64,000 nucleotides of DNA from Planctomycetota bacterium (lineage in GTDB: Bacteria; Planctomycetota; B15-G4). The stretch lies in NCBI GenBank assembly GCA_029259695.1, contig JAJDEQ010000205.1, positions 1 through 64,000 of the forward strand. Direction: 5' to 3'. Numbering within the stretch: the first letter of the stretch is position 1; each line of letters starts with the position of its first letter. The notes below the pieces were generated by a model. The model made no database searches and was not told where the DNA came from. It saw nothing but the letters and a program-made list of their open reading frames with translations. A program made the position numbers and the translations under genes. Of the stretch, positions 7,669 through 16,347 are shown one piece after another.

Positions 7669-9261
7669 ATGTCTGCTGCACGACGTCTGCACCACGCCGC
7701 CATCGCACTGCTCGCGGCATCACTGGCCGCCGCACCGCTGCACGCGCAGGGCAACGAAGAGAACTGGCACCCGCTGTCGAACGGCTTCGACGGCGTCTAC
7801 GCCGATCGCGGCGCGGGCGGCGGTCAGACGACCGGCGCCGACGGCATCGGCACGTGGGTGCCGGGCGAGGACCTGCGCGGTTCGACCCTGGCCGCGTTCA
7901 GTGGTGACTTCAGCTACAAGATGGTGAGCTGGATGCACACGGTGTGCCTGCAGGACTCCTCCGGCGACGGCACGGGCTACTACGACCCGCGCTGGACCTG
8001 GTGGGAGTTCAACGGCCTGAACGCCAACAACCAACCCGTGTTCACCGAGCCCTTCTGCATCGCCGAGGGACTGCTCGGGACGGGCTTCGGTCACCCGTAC
8101 GGAACGCCCGCGAGCAGCACAGCCAGCTTCCTGATCATGGGCCTGCCGACGTTCCTCGGCACCGCGAACTTCGTCGTGCCCAACGGCGGCCTGGTCCCCA
8201 GCGGCAGCAGCGGCGAGATGGAGCTGATCGCGGCCCTCACGCCGGCGGCGCCGGTCGAGGTGCCCACCGGCTGCTACGTGTTCGGCGCCCGCTTCCTGCC
8301 CACCGCGATCGCGAGCCGCGACGACATCGACGGCTGGTGGCACTGGGCCCAGCACGGTCCGCTCGACGGCAGCGCGCGCAACTACTGGGGCTACTCGTTC
8401 GACGAGATCAACGTGTGGCAGTCGCAGACGGTCGAGTCGACCGGCAACGTCACCGAGATCATCACCCATCCGTGCGTGACCGACTTCGCCTACCACCAGG
8501 CGACCCTCGAGGCCAACACCACGGCGGCCCTCGCTCCCAACGGCGCCGAGCTGGGACTGGGCAACACGTACAGCTTCCAGGTGGAGAACACCAACTCGGG
8601 GGTGTGCCCCATCCCGACCATCCATCTCAACCTGGGCTACGACGTGGGCCGCGGCGCGATGGTCCTGAGCCGCAGCGGTGTGACCGGCTACGTGGACTAC
8701 AACGACCGCCTCTCCAGTCCGATGTTCGCTCCGCAGGACCCGGCCGGTGGCTCTGGGGGCGGCGGCGGCAAGATCGCCACCCTGGGCTTCATGACCTGGG
8801 ACACGCGCGAGTACCTCGGCGGTGGCGTGGTCGGCAGCGAACGGGTCACGTGGATCGCCCTGGACTGGGACGGCTTCTTCCGCAAGGACTCCAGCGCCAG
8901 CAGCGACATCACCTGCTTCAACGGACAGGTGCGCCGGCCGTTCAAGCTCTACGCCAACGAGCAGGGCTCCACGCCGCAGGACCTGACCCTCAGCCTGCTC
9001 AACCTCTTCTGTCACACCACGCTGAAGGCACCGTCCGGCTTCCCGGATCCGGAGGGCGGCACTGACTCGATCTTCGCCGACGAGCACGTCGCCGCGACAT
9101 CCAGTCACCTGCCTACCGATCAGGACGGCGACAGCATCTGCCTCGGCGTGAAGATCGCGCTCGAGTACGGCAGCTCGGGGCTGTCACACAACGGCGGGCT
9201 CACCTGCGACCCGGACGACGCCTCCACCAGCGGCATCAAGACGCTGTTCCTGCTGGACTGA
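7669..9261 (+). CDS. large secreted protein of unknown family
   Basis: The 530-aa protein begins with a signal peptide (MSAARRLHHAAIALLAASLAAAPLHAQ, cleavage likely after HAQ). The mature part is rich in Trp, Gly and paired Cys (for example VCLQD, CIAEG, CVTD, CPIP, CFNG, CHTT, CLGV, CDPD), as expected for an extracellular disulfide-stabilised beta-rich protein. No catalytic motif is recognised. The tail DQDGDSICLGVKIALEYG resembles a dockerin-like or thrombospondin type 3 Ca-binding turn. It lacks the C-terminal domain shared by other secreted proteins in the window. It is a single-gene unit. Confidence 0.7.
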   Translation: MSAARRLHHAAIALLAASLAAAPLHAQGNEENWHPLSNGFDGVYADRGAGGGQTTGADGIGTWVPGEDLRGSTLAAFSGDFSYKMVSWMHTVCLQDSSGDGTGYYDPRWTWWEFNGLNANNQPVFTEPFCIAEGLLGTGFGHPYGTPASSTASFLIMGLPTFLGTANFVVPNGGLVPSGSSGEMELIAALTPAAPVEVPTGCYVFGARFLPTAIASRDDIDGWWHWAQHGPLDGSARNYWGYSFDEINVWQSQTVESTGNVTEIITHPCVTDFAYHQATLEANTTAALAPNGAELGLGNTYSFQVENTNSGVCPIPTIHLNLGYDVGRGAMVLSRSGVTGYVDYNDRLSSPMFAPQDPAGGSGGGGGKIATLGFMTWDTREYLGGGVVGSERVTWIALDWDGFFRKDSSASSDITCFNGQVRRPFKLYANEQGSTPQDLTLSLLNLFCHTTLKAPSGFPDPEGGTDSIFADEHVAATSSHLPTDQDGDSICLGVKIALEYGSSGLSHNGGLTCDPDDASTSGIKTLFLLD

Positions 9262-9295
9262 CGCGGGAACGCCCGGCCGCGCCGTGACGACACCG

Positions 9296-9562
9296 CTAAC
9301 GCTGCCCGCCCTCCTCGTCCGCCGGTGGCGGGACGACTTCGGCCGGCTGCTCGTCCGGCGCGAGCCAGGCCGCGGGGTAGGGCTGTCCGCTCACCGTCCC
9401 GGACACCTGGGCGTCGATGCCAGCGGCGGCGGGCACGAGCACGTCGCTCGCCGCGCCTGTCGCCGCCGCGTCGGCGGGCGACACGATCGCTCCGTCGGCC
9501 TCACCGGTCTCGGCCTCACCGCAAGCGAGCAGCGACAAGAACACAGCGGTCGCCAGTGACAT
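9296..9562 (-). CDS. small lipoprotein
   Basis: Starting at the ATG opposite 9560-9562, the product (88 aa) is MSLATAVFLSLLACGEAE, with a lipobox LLAC at residues 11-14. An acidic, Ala/Pro-rich low-complexity chain ending ADEEGGQR follows. It would be a membrane-anchored lipoprotein. The larger frame that includes it runs antisense into the neighbouring cyclase gene and is rejected. Function is unknown. Confidence 0.55.
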   Translation of the reverse strand: MSLATAVFLSLLACGEAETGEADGAIVSPADAAATGAASDVLVPAAAGIDAQVSGTVSGQPYPAAWLAPDEQPAEVVPPPADEEGGQR

Positions 9563-9597
9563 CGAGCGTGAACGGCAGCCGACCAACAACCCAGGCT

Positions 9598-10005
9598 TCA
9601 AGACTTCCTCGCGTACAGCAGACGCTCGGCGAGATCCGAGATGGCCCACTCTTCGGCGATCAGGCCGTCGTCGAAGCGGCTCGTCAGCATGTCGCGCCAC
9701 ACCATCTTCCGACCCGTGGCGGGGAAGCCCATGAAGTTGCCGCGGTGCGTCCCGCTCACGGTTCTCTGCCAGGCCACCCGATCCTTTGCCTCCACGAGCA
9801 CCTCGACCTCGACCTGGAGCTCCTCGAAGGCCTTGCGCAGCATGACGAGGAAGCCGCGGACCCCGTCGTGCCCGTTGTGCATGTCGCGACCCGTGACGTG
9901 GACGACGTAGTCCGGCGTGAAGAACTCGCCGACCGCGTCCAGGTCCCCTTCGACGACCAGCGCCGCGTTGGCGGCCCGAAGCTTCGCAGCGCGTGACGTG
10001 TTCAT
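9598..10005 (-). CDS. SnoaL-like ester cyclase family protein
   Basis: The 135-aa protein from the ATG at 10005 is preceded by GGAGGG eight bases upstream. It has the SnoaL/NTF2-like pattern: ALVVEGDLDAVGEFFTPDYVVH, HDGVRGFLVMLRKAF, VSGTHRGNFMGFPATGRKM, and a C-terminal WAISDLAERL. These form a cone-shaped alpha+beta barrel that binds small hydrophobic molecules. The substrate is unknown and no cofactor is expected. The ORF is open upstream to 10080, but the Shine-Dalgarno supports the inner start. Confidence 0.8.
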   Translation of the reverse strand: MNTSRAAKLRAANAALVVEGDLDAVGEFFTPDYVVHVTGRDMHNGHDGVRGFLVMLRKAFEELQVEVEVLVEAKDRVAWQRTVSGTHRGNFMGFPATGRKMVWRDMLTSRFDDGLIAEEWAISDLAERLLYARKS

Positions 10006-10289
10006 CTGGTGACCCTCCGTGGGCCGCGTTCTGGCGAGCCGGAGTGTTCGAAGCCATGAGGACCTGACGCGGCGGCGCACCGTCGGGCATGGTTCAACAC
10101 GGGCGACATGCTACGCGGCCTGATGCCGGTGCGTCGCGAGGTGCTCCACCCTCGACTTCCGTGCTGGTCGATGTCACTTGTCATCTCAGCGCTCCGTCTG
10201 CAGGGGCTTGCCCGGTGGTGACCAGGCTCGGATGGCCCCTTGCCAGGCTGTCCGACGCGATCATGCGTCTTCACGAAGAGAGGTGCACC

Positions 10290-10521
10290 ATGGCACGCAA
10301 ACACCATCAGCACGACCTCCCGTGCTCTCGAGGTCACGAGTAAGCGTCGCAAGGGCTACCCGAGCGAAACGCGCGTCAAACGCGGCGACCGGATCGTGCA
10401 CGGCCACAAGGAACTGCACGAGAGGCTCGGGCGCAACGACCTCTGCCCCTGCGGCTCGACTACAGGCGCGACCGGCAGACCCATGGAGCGGTCGGGTCCA
10501 TTGGCCCGGCCGCTCCGCTGA
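10290..10521 (+). pseudogene. degenerate SEC-C motif protein remnant
   Basis: An ATG at 10290 opens a short frame (MARKHHQHDLPC...) that stops at 10343. The adjacent frame continues SKRRKGYPSETRVKRGDR and HERLGRNDLCPCGS, the first half of a SEC-C zinc motif. The second pair (usually KxCC or HxC) is replaced by unrelated sequence. The piece therefore looks like a frameshifted and 3'-truncated SEC-C protein. Bases 10522-10740 contain nothing I can support. Confidence 0.4.
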
Positions 10522-10742
10522 ACAGCTCACCGCGCACCGGCCTCGTCGGCCAACGCGCGACCGACGCCGCGGCACCTGAACCAACGCCGTGGCGTCGCTG
10601 TCGGGCCCGGGCTTCACCTGGCCCGGCTGGCTGAGCCCGTCCTGCCCGGTCGGACCAGGCGACGATTTCGGCGATCCTGGGGCATTGCGGCCAGGAAACG
10701 TGGCCCCGGCCCTCGTGACGTTGGGTGGGATCAGGACTTCCA

Positions 10743-10762
10743 TTGACAGCCATCTATATAGA
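10743..10762 (+). promoter_or_regulatory. possible promoter/operator of the ArsR operon
   Basis: TTGACA at 10743-10748 is followed by the perfect palindrome TCTATATAGA at 10753-10762, 16 bp before the ArsR start codon. An AT-rich palindrome in such GC-rich DNA, directly before a repressor gene, suggests an autoregulatory operator. A clear -10 box is not visible. Confidence 0.35.
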
Positions 10763-10778
10763 CAGCACCCTATCCGCC

Positions 10779-11135
10779 ATGGAACTCGACCGCTCAGCCC
10801 TCGTGGATCAACTCGACCGGACGTTGACCGCCCTGGCGGACCCGACGCGGCGGCGCATCGTCGCGCGTCTCGCGCGAGGCGAGGCCACGGTCTCCGAACT
10901 CGTCGAGTGCTTCGAGCTCACCCAACCCACGATCTCCTCGCACCTCAAGACGCTCGAGCGGTCCGGGCTGATCTCGCGTTCCCGCGTCGCCCAGACACGT
11001 CCGTGCCGACTCGAACCCGAGTGTCTCCACGCCCTGGGCGCGTGGCTCGGCGAACTGCGTTCGATCTACGAGGACAACTACGCGCGGCTCGACGAGGTGC
11101 TCGACAAGCTCAAACGGGAGCAACCGAAACGATGA
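10779..11135 (+). CDS. ArsR family winged-helix repressor
   Basis: The 118-aa protein has the ArsR HTH: LADPTRRRIVARLARGEATV, VSELVECFELTQPTISSHLK (recognition helix TQPTISSHLKTLE) and a wing SGLISRSRVAQT. There is no CxC metal motif, so it belongs to the non-metal group often paired with AHSA1 (SRPBCC) genes. The frame is open upstream, but the ATG at 10779 (MELDRSALVDQL) fits the family start. Its stop overlaps the next gene's ATG (ATGA), indicating translational coupling. Confidence 0.88.
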   Translation: MELDRSALVDQLDRTLTALADPTRRRIVARLARGEATVSELVECFELTQPTISSHLKTLERSGLISRSRVAQTRPCRLEPECLHALGAWLGELRSIYEDNYARLDEVLDKLKREQPKR

Positions 11136-11611
11136 CGTCCTTTGAATTCACCACGCCCACACCGACGTCGATCCGCGTCGTGCGGAGCTTCGATGCGCCC
11201 GTCGACCTCGTCTGGCGTGCGCACACCGAGCCCGAACTCCTCAAGCAGTGGATGACCGGCCCGCCTGACCACTCGCTCCCGGTCTGCGAGATCGACTTCC
11301 GGGTCGGCGGCAAGGCGCGCTACGTGTGGAAGAACCCGCAGTTCGAGATGGGGATGACGGCCGAGTTCAAGGAGATCGTCGAGCACGAGCGCATCGTGTA
11401 CACCGAGCTCTACGATGGCTGGCCCGAGGGAGCGAGCACCGTGACGACCGTCTTCGCCGCAGCGGGCGACCAGACGATCACAACCGTCGACATCGAGTAC
11501 CTGACCCAGGACGCGCGCGACGCGGCCATGCAGCCCGGCTTCAAGGAAGGCTACGAAGCGTCCTACGAAACCCTCGACAAGTTGCTGCCGCAGCTCCGGG
11601 TCGGGAGCTGA
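11132..11611 (+). CDS. AHSA1/SRPBCC domain protein
   Basis: The 159-aa protein has the START/SRPBCC pattern: VVRSFDAPVDLVWRAHTEPELLKQWM, DFRVGGKARYVWKN, and a C-terminal helix GFKEGYEASYETLDKLL. It forms a hydrophobic-pocket helix-grip fold. It starts four bases before the end of the ArsR gene (ATGA overlap) and is the usual partner of such repressors. The ligand is unknown. It is cytoplasmic. Confidence 0.88.
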   Translation: MTSFEFTTPTPTSIRVVRSFDAPVDLVWRAHTEPELLKQWMTGPPDHSLPVCEIDFRVGGKARYVWKNPQFEMGMTAEFKEIVEHERIVYTELYDGWPEGASTVTTVFAAAGDQTITTVDIEYLTQDARDAAMQPGFKEGYEASYETLDKLLPQLRVGS

Positions 11612-11743
11612 CACACGTCGTCCGGCGTCGCCGCGCCGGCGTTCAAGACCCGACGTTGCTTCAAGGCACCGCCACCTTCCGGCGGGTCGCTCGACCCCGT
11701 ATCCACGACTCTCTCACTCCATCCAACAAACAGGAAACCCGCC

Positions 11744-12268
11744 ATGCAGGCAAACAAGATCATCATCGGCACGCTCGTGCTCTTCGCGACCGGCGTCGCC
11801 GGCTTCGCCGCCGGCAAGACCTCGCAGGTGGCAACGCCACCGGGCGCGGAACACGAGTTGCTCGCCAGGCTCGCCGGCGAGTACACCGCCAAGGTGGGCG
11901 GGATGCTGGGCGAGACGGACGGCGCGGCGCGGATCGAGACCGTGCTCGGCGGGCTCTGGAGCATCCGGCACTTCGAGAGCACGATGATGGGCCAGCCCTA
12001 CACGGGCATGGATATCGTCGGCTTCGATCCCCTGAAGCAGAAGTACGTCTCGGTCTGGACCGACTCGGTCACCCCCCTGCTCATGCCCATGGAAGGCACC
12101 TACGACGCCGACACGAAGACGCTCACCATGCGCGGGATCTCGCGGGGCATGGATGGCGAAGAGGCCGAGATGGTGACCACCACCGAGTTCCGCGACCGCG
12201 GTATGTTCTTCAGGATGAAGATCGCGGACGCACCGTTCATGACCATCGACTACACAGCCAAGAAGTAG
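11744..12268 (+). CDS. DUF1579 family protein with N-terminal anchor
   Basis: The 174-aa protein starts with a hydrophobic segment (IIIGTLVLFATGVAGFAAG). The DUF1579 pattern follows: AEHELLARLAGEYTAKV, LGGLWSIRHFES, GMDIVGFDPLKQKYVSVWTD and an ATKTLTM-like strand (ADTKTLTM). These are calycin-like beta-barrels of unknown ligand that commonly follow ArsR-AHSA1 pairs. It lies 132 bp downstream and may be in the same operon. Confidence 0.8.
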   Translation: MQANKIIIGTLVLFATGVAGFAAGKTSQVATPPGAEHELLARLAGEYTAKVGGMLGETDGAARIETVLGGLWSIRHFESTMMGQPYTGMDIVGFDPLKQKYVSVWTDSVTPLLMPMEGTYDADTKTLTMRGISRGMDGEEAEMVTTTEFRDRGMFFRMKIADAPFMTIDYTAKK

Positions 12269-12329
12269 CGAGCGCGCAGGCCGGACGCGCCTCGGGACGC
12301 CGAGCCCTCCACACGAGCAGGATCACACG

Positions 12330-12995
12330 ATGACACTGGAAGAGACTCTCTCGCAGCTCGAAGCGCTCGGCAGCGAGAAGATGCGCACGCAGAACACCAG
12401 GCACGGCGCCGGCAAGAACCAGTACGGCGTCAGGCGCGGTGACATCCGCAAGCTGGCGAAGAAGATCAAGGTCGACCACGAGCTGGCCATGGCGCTCTGG
12501 AAGACCAGGAACATCGACGCCCGGTTCCTGGCGGTGCTGGTGATGAAGCCGAAGGAGCTGTCGGCGAAGCAGATGGATCGCCTGGTGCGATCGCTCACCT
12601 TCGTGGAGGTGGCCGACTGGCTCAGCTCCTACGTGATCAAGCTGCACCCCGACAAGGAGGCGCTGCGCGAGGACTGGATGGTCACCGACCACCCCATGGC
12701 CGCCCGCGCCGGCTGGGCCCTGACCGCCTCACGGGTCACCAAGAGCCCCGAGGGACTCGACCTCGAGGCGCTCCTCAATCGCATCGAGGCCGAGATGGGC
12801 ACAGCGGTTCCCGAGGCGCAGTGGACGATGAACATCTGTCTCGGGGAGATCGGGATCAACTTCCCCAAGCACCGCAAGCGGGCCCTCGCCATCGGCGAGA
12901 AGCTGGGCGTCTTCCGTGACTACCCCACGTCCAAGGGCTGCACGTCACCCTTCGTGCCGATCTGGGTCAACGAGATGGTGAAGCGCCAGGGCTGA
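12330..12995 (+). CDS. AlkD-like DNA alkylation repair protein
   Basis: The 221-aa all-helical HEAT-like protein carries YGVRRGDIRKLAKKIK near the N-terminus, matching the AlkD family (PF08713). It also has SLTFVEVADWLSSYVIKLH and DHPMAARAGWALTA, positions where AlkD cups alkylated bases. AlkD excises N3/N7-alkylpurines without base flipping, but distant members are untested. A second, divergent family member lies at 15501-16214. The start has ACGATG with a weak Shine-Dalgarno. Confidence 0.75.
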   Translation: MTLEETLSQLEALGSEKMRTQNTRHGAGKNQYGVRRGDIRKLAKKIKVDHELAMALWKTRNIDARFLAVLVMKPKELSAKQMDRLVRSLTFVEVADWLSSYVIKLHPDKEALREDWMVTDHPMAARAGWALTASRVTKSPEGLDLEALLNRIEAEMGTAVPEAQWTMNICLGEIGINFPKHRKRALAIGEKLGVFRDYPTSKGCTSPFVPIWVNEMVKRQG

Positions 12996-13159
12996 GGCCG
13001 GCCAGGCGCCCGAGTGCTTCCCTCCGCGTCGCAGTGTTCCGCTCGGCGGGATCCTCCACGCCCAGCCTCGCCCGAACTCCGCAGGCAGCCCACGATCGCC
13101 GGGGCGAGCTCGGGCAACACCTCGACTCGCGTCGCTTCACACCCAACGGGGGATGGGTC

Positions 13160-13321
13160 ATGGCCACACGCCCTGCAGTCGTTCTTGCTTCGTTCTGTGT
13201 TCTCGTCCTGGCGGTGAATCTCAGCTGCGCTGCATCAGGAGAAGCACACGACATCCGGGTCGTCCAGAACGGCACGGAGTCGACGGCGGAACCGGTCGTG
13301 GTCGAACTCACCCTTCCATGA
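13160..13321 (+). CDS. small secreted/lipoprotein-like peptide
   Basis: The 53-aa product begins MATRPAVVLASFCVLVLAVNLSCAASG, a signal sequence with a lipobox-like LSC. A short polar tail follows. GGGGGATGGG lies upstream of the ATG. Its TGA overlaps the next gene's ATG, which supports real translation. No family is recognised. Confidence 0.45.
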   Translation: MATRPAVVLASFCVLVLAVNLSCAASGEAHDIRVVQNGTESTAEPVVVELTLP

Positions 13322-13641
13322 TGGGTTCGGCCCTCCGGCGCACCGCGGTCATCGTTGCCATGACGGTCGGGACCGTGGGCTGTTACGCACCTCGGCCGCC
13401 GTACCGGGCGACCACGAAACACGGCATCGTGTGGGCCGACTCTCCGAGCATCGCCACGACCGTGGCGGCGGAGCTCGATACGCTCGAGCCCCTCGTGAGG
13501 AGAGCGCTCGGCTGTGCGCGCGACGTGCGCACCGAGGTGTGGTACTGCCCGAGCTTCCCGGACGCCCCCACGATGCAAACCTTCTTCAAGACCGCTCCTC
13601 GAGCTCTCCGCAGCAAGCGTGCGTCACGTCCGCCCTGTTGA
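13318..13641 (+). CDS. small lipoprotein, probably truncated
   Basis: The 107-aa product starts MMGSALRRTAVIVAMTVGTVGC, a lipoprotein signal with lipobox TVGC. A segment ELDTLEPLVRRALGCARDVRTEVWYC follows, then an Arg-rich end that looks like out-of-frame sequence. The ATG overlaps the preceding stop. The original gene may have been longer and frameshifted near the 3' end. Function is unknown. Confidence 0.45.
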   Translation: MMGSALRRTAVIVAMTVGTVGCYAPRPPYRATTKHGIVWADSPSIATTVAAELDTLEPLVRRALGCARDVRTEVWYCPSFPDAPTMQTFFKTAPRALRSKRASRPPC

Positions 13642-13733
13642 TGACGCTCAACCGGGGCGCCCGAGACCTCGGCCCGGACCTCACTCCCCCACGAACCGGG
13701 GAAAGAGCCTAGGATCGGCCGCACTCCCCGGAG

Positions 13734-15392
13734 ATGACGATGATCAGCATCACAGCGCGTCGGCCCCTCTCCAGCCTCGTGCTGACGTTGTGCATCAGCG
13801 CAGCGGTGACGGCCCAGACCACGATCCACGTGCCGGGTGATCAGCCTGGCATCCAGCAGGGCATCGCGGCTGCTTCGGGCGGGGACACGGTGCTGGTCGC
13901 TCCCGGTACGTACGTGGAGTCCATCGACTTCCTGGGCAAGGCGATCACCGTCGTGAGTTCCGGCGGCCCGGGTGTCACCACCATCCGGGGTCGCAGCGGC
14001 TCGACGGTGGTCTTCCAGAGCCTCGAGGGGAACGACAGCGTGCTCGAGGGCTTTCGCATCGAGGGTGGTGCCCCCGGCGTGGACCGCGGCGTGTCCGCCG
14101 GCTTCGGCGCCTCGCCCACCCTGCGCGACTGTCATCTCGTGGGCAACACCACGACCGGGTCGGGCGGGGGTGCCCAGTTCCTCTGGGGCGGAGTCGTGGA
14201 GCGCTGTCTGTTCCGCGGCAACAGCGCCGCAGGGGACGGCGGCGGCCTGGCCTGTTCGCAGCAGCCGACGACCATCACCGACTGCACCTTCGTCGACAAC
14301 GTGGCGGGCGGCGACGGCGGTGGGCTGGCGCTCTCCACCGATTGCGACGTGTCCGACTGTGTGTTCGAGGGCAACGACGCCACCGGCGACGGGGGCGGGA
14401 TGTGGACCGCCATCGCCAACTTCCAGTTCGACGTCACCGGCTGCAGCTTCCGGAGCAACACCGCCAGCCAGGGCGGCGGGTTGTTCGTGGAGCGCTTCGA
14501 CAGCGGCCTGATCCACGGCGCCACCGACATCCGCGACTCGGTCTTCCTGGACAATCACGCCACGCTGCACGGCGGCGGCGCATGGTTGAGCGGCACCGAC
14601 ACCGGCGTCGGAGGCAGTCAGCTCGAGATGTCCCGGTGCAGTTTCGGTGAGAACACGGCCGGCGCGAACGGCGGCGCCCTCGGGCTGGACGCGTCGCCGG
14701 GCAAGGCCACCCTCGATCGGCTGACGTTCGCCGGCAACGGCGCCGGGTCTCTGGGCGACGCCATCTGGAGCACCTCCACGCTGGCCTCGTTCATGGACAA
14801 CTCCATCGTCTGGGACCACACCGGTGCGTTCGCCGGCAGCGGGTTCAACGTCCGGCAGAGCGACGTGCAGGGCGGCGTCGTCGGCGCCAACGACGCGGGC
14901 GGGAACATCGATGCCGACCCGCTCTTCCTCGACGCCGTCAACCGCGCCTACGGACTGCTGCCTGGTTCTCCCTGCATCGGTGCCGGCGCCGGCGGTCAGG
15001 ACATGGGCGCCTTCGACGCCGGTCCCTGGTACGACCACGGCCGCGCGCTGCACGGGGCCACCGGGCGACCGCGACTGCAGGGCACCGGGCCCATGACGCC
15101 GGCCAGCAACGGCAACCTGGTGCTCACGGGCGCGCGCCCGTCGGGCGTCACCAACCTGGTCCTGGGCGCCAGTTACCTGGGAGCGCCGTTCAAGCAGGGC
15201 ATCCTCATTCCGGCGACCACCTTCATCATCTTCGGCATCCCGCTCGACGCCAACGGCGACGTAACGGTCGCCTTCAACACGGGGACCGGACTGCCCAGCG
15301 GCCTGTCCGTCTTCATGCAGTACTGGACCGCCGACGCCGCCACCCCCGCGGGGTTCTCCGCCTCGAACGGACTCTCGGCCACCGGCCCCTGA
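13734..15392 (+). CDS. secreted parallel beta-helix protein with conserved C-terminal domain
   Basis: The 552-aa protein begins with a signal peptide (ending AAVTAQ). Residues 30-420 form a right-handed parallel beta-helix: GDTVLVAPGTY, then repeated CxFxxNxAxGDGGG turns such as CLFRGNSAAGDGGG and CTFVDNVAGGDGGG. A NIDADPLFLD segment follows, typical of these proteins. The last ~115 residues (from about HGRALHGATG) form the domain shared with 16348-17922 and 41351-42913, including GASYLGAPFKQGILIP and FMQYWTAD. The product is likely extracellular. No pectate-lyase catalytic residues are assigned. Confidence 0.8.
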   Translation: MTMISITARRPLSSLVLTLCISAAVTAQTTIHVPGDQPGIQQGIAAASGGDTVLVAPGTYVESIDFLGKAITVVSSGGPGVTTIRGRSGSTVVFQSLEGNDSVLEGFRIEGGAPGVDRGVSAGFGASPTLRDCHLVGNTTTGSGGGAQFLWGGVVERCLFRGNSAAGDGGGLACSQQPTTITDCTFVDNVAGGDGGGLALSTDCDVSDCVFEGNDATGDGGGMWTAIANFQFDVTGCSFRSNTASQGGGLFVERFDSGLIHGATDIRDSVFLDNHATLHGGGAWLSGTDTGVGGSQLEMSRCSFGENTAGANGGALGLDASPGKATLDRLTFAGNGAGSLGDAIWSTSTLASFMDNSIVWDHTGAFAGSGFNVRQSDVQGGVVGANDAGGNIDADPLFLDAVNRAYGLLPGSPCIGAGAGGQDMGAFDAGPWYDHGRALHGATGRPRLQGTGPMTPASNGNLVLTGARPSGVTNLVLGASYLGAPFKQGILIPATTFIIFGIPLDANGDVTVAFNTGTGLPSGLSVFMQYWTADAATPAGFSASNGLSATGP

Positions 15393-15500
15393 AGCGCGCG
15401 CGCAAGGGGGACTCGACTCGGCGCCCGCCGGCCGTTCGCGGTGTGAGCACCGGGCGGGTTGCCGGGCCTGGGCCGCGTGGTGATCACGAGGTGCCTCGGC

Positions 15501-16214
15501 TCAACACTTGATCGTCTTGCGCTTCTTGCCGACCCGACCCATCTTCTCGATCTTGGTGATGACCTCGGTGGCGAGCGGCACCTTGCAGGAGGTCCCCCCC
15601 ATCTCGACTTCGACCTTGCCGAGCTTGCGAGCGATCGCCTTGGCGCGCTTGGACAGCGGCTTCACGCCGGAGCCGACGGCGATCACGAAGCCGTTCATCG
15701 TGTACTTCACCCGGTTCATGGCCGAGTCGATGCCGCCCTCGACGTCTTCCAGGAGGCCCTCGATCTCGGCCAGGTCGAGTTCGTCGTCCGGGGTGACCGT
15801 GACGTGGCCGGAGTAGGTGTTCCAGCCGCTCGTGGCGACCGACTCCTTCTTGGCCTTGATCCACTTCAGCGCCAGGGCGCTCGCGTGGTCACTCTCCGTC
15901 GCGACCCAGGGCACGGTGTACTCCGACACCATCTGCCAGGTCGCCTGCCGCGCCCACCGATCGAGCAGGCTCTTCGTCATGAGCGCGCCGTCCGCCACCA
16001 TGCCGGCGAGGTACTGCGCGTCCCCGTTGCCGGTCTCGTACAGCTCGCAGGCGAGCTCCTGCTGACCCTTGATCTGCTTGGCGATGACCTTCATGTCGGC
16101 CACGCTCACGCCGAACATCTTGTCGGTCGGCGCCCCGTGGTTGGCGAACGTCTGGATGCGGAGCGGATTGCCCGCCTTCTTCAGGGCAGCCATGACCTGC
16201 TTGACCGTCTTCAT
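15501..16214 (-). CDS. DNA alkylation repair (AlkD-like HEAT) protein
   Basis: The 237-aa protein has helical repeats and signatures of the AlkD-like family: GVSVADMKVIAKQIKGQQELA, YLAGMVADG, LLDRWARQATWQMV and DDELDLAEIEGLLEDVEGGID. It ends with a basic tail KKRKTIKC. A ~55-bp copy of its 3' end, including the stop codon, occurs at 26197-26255. It is only weakly similar to the protein at 12330-12995, so the two are different subfamilies. Confidence 0.75.
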   Translation of the reverse strand: MKTVKQVMAALKKAGNPLRIQTFANHGAPTDKMFGVSVADMKVIAKQIKGQQELACELYETGNGDAQYLAGMVADGALMTKSLLDRWARQATWQMVSEYTVPWVATESDHASALALKWIKAKKESVATSGWNTYSGHVTVTPDDELDLAEIEGLLEDVEGGIDSAMNRVKYTMNGFVIAVGSGVKPLSKRAKAIARKLGKVEVEMGGTSCKVPLATEVITKIEKMGRVGKKRKTIKC

Positions 16215-16347
16215 GTTCGTGCTCGTGGGGCCTGGTGACCCGCGCCCTCGTCGCCCGGCGCGGCCAACCCAGTGTACGAACCGGGCCCCAATTCGTCCGG
16301 TGCGGCTTACACTCGGGCGCGTCCCTTCACCCTGCCTGGAGCATCCG

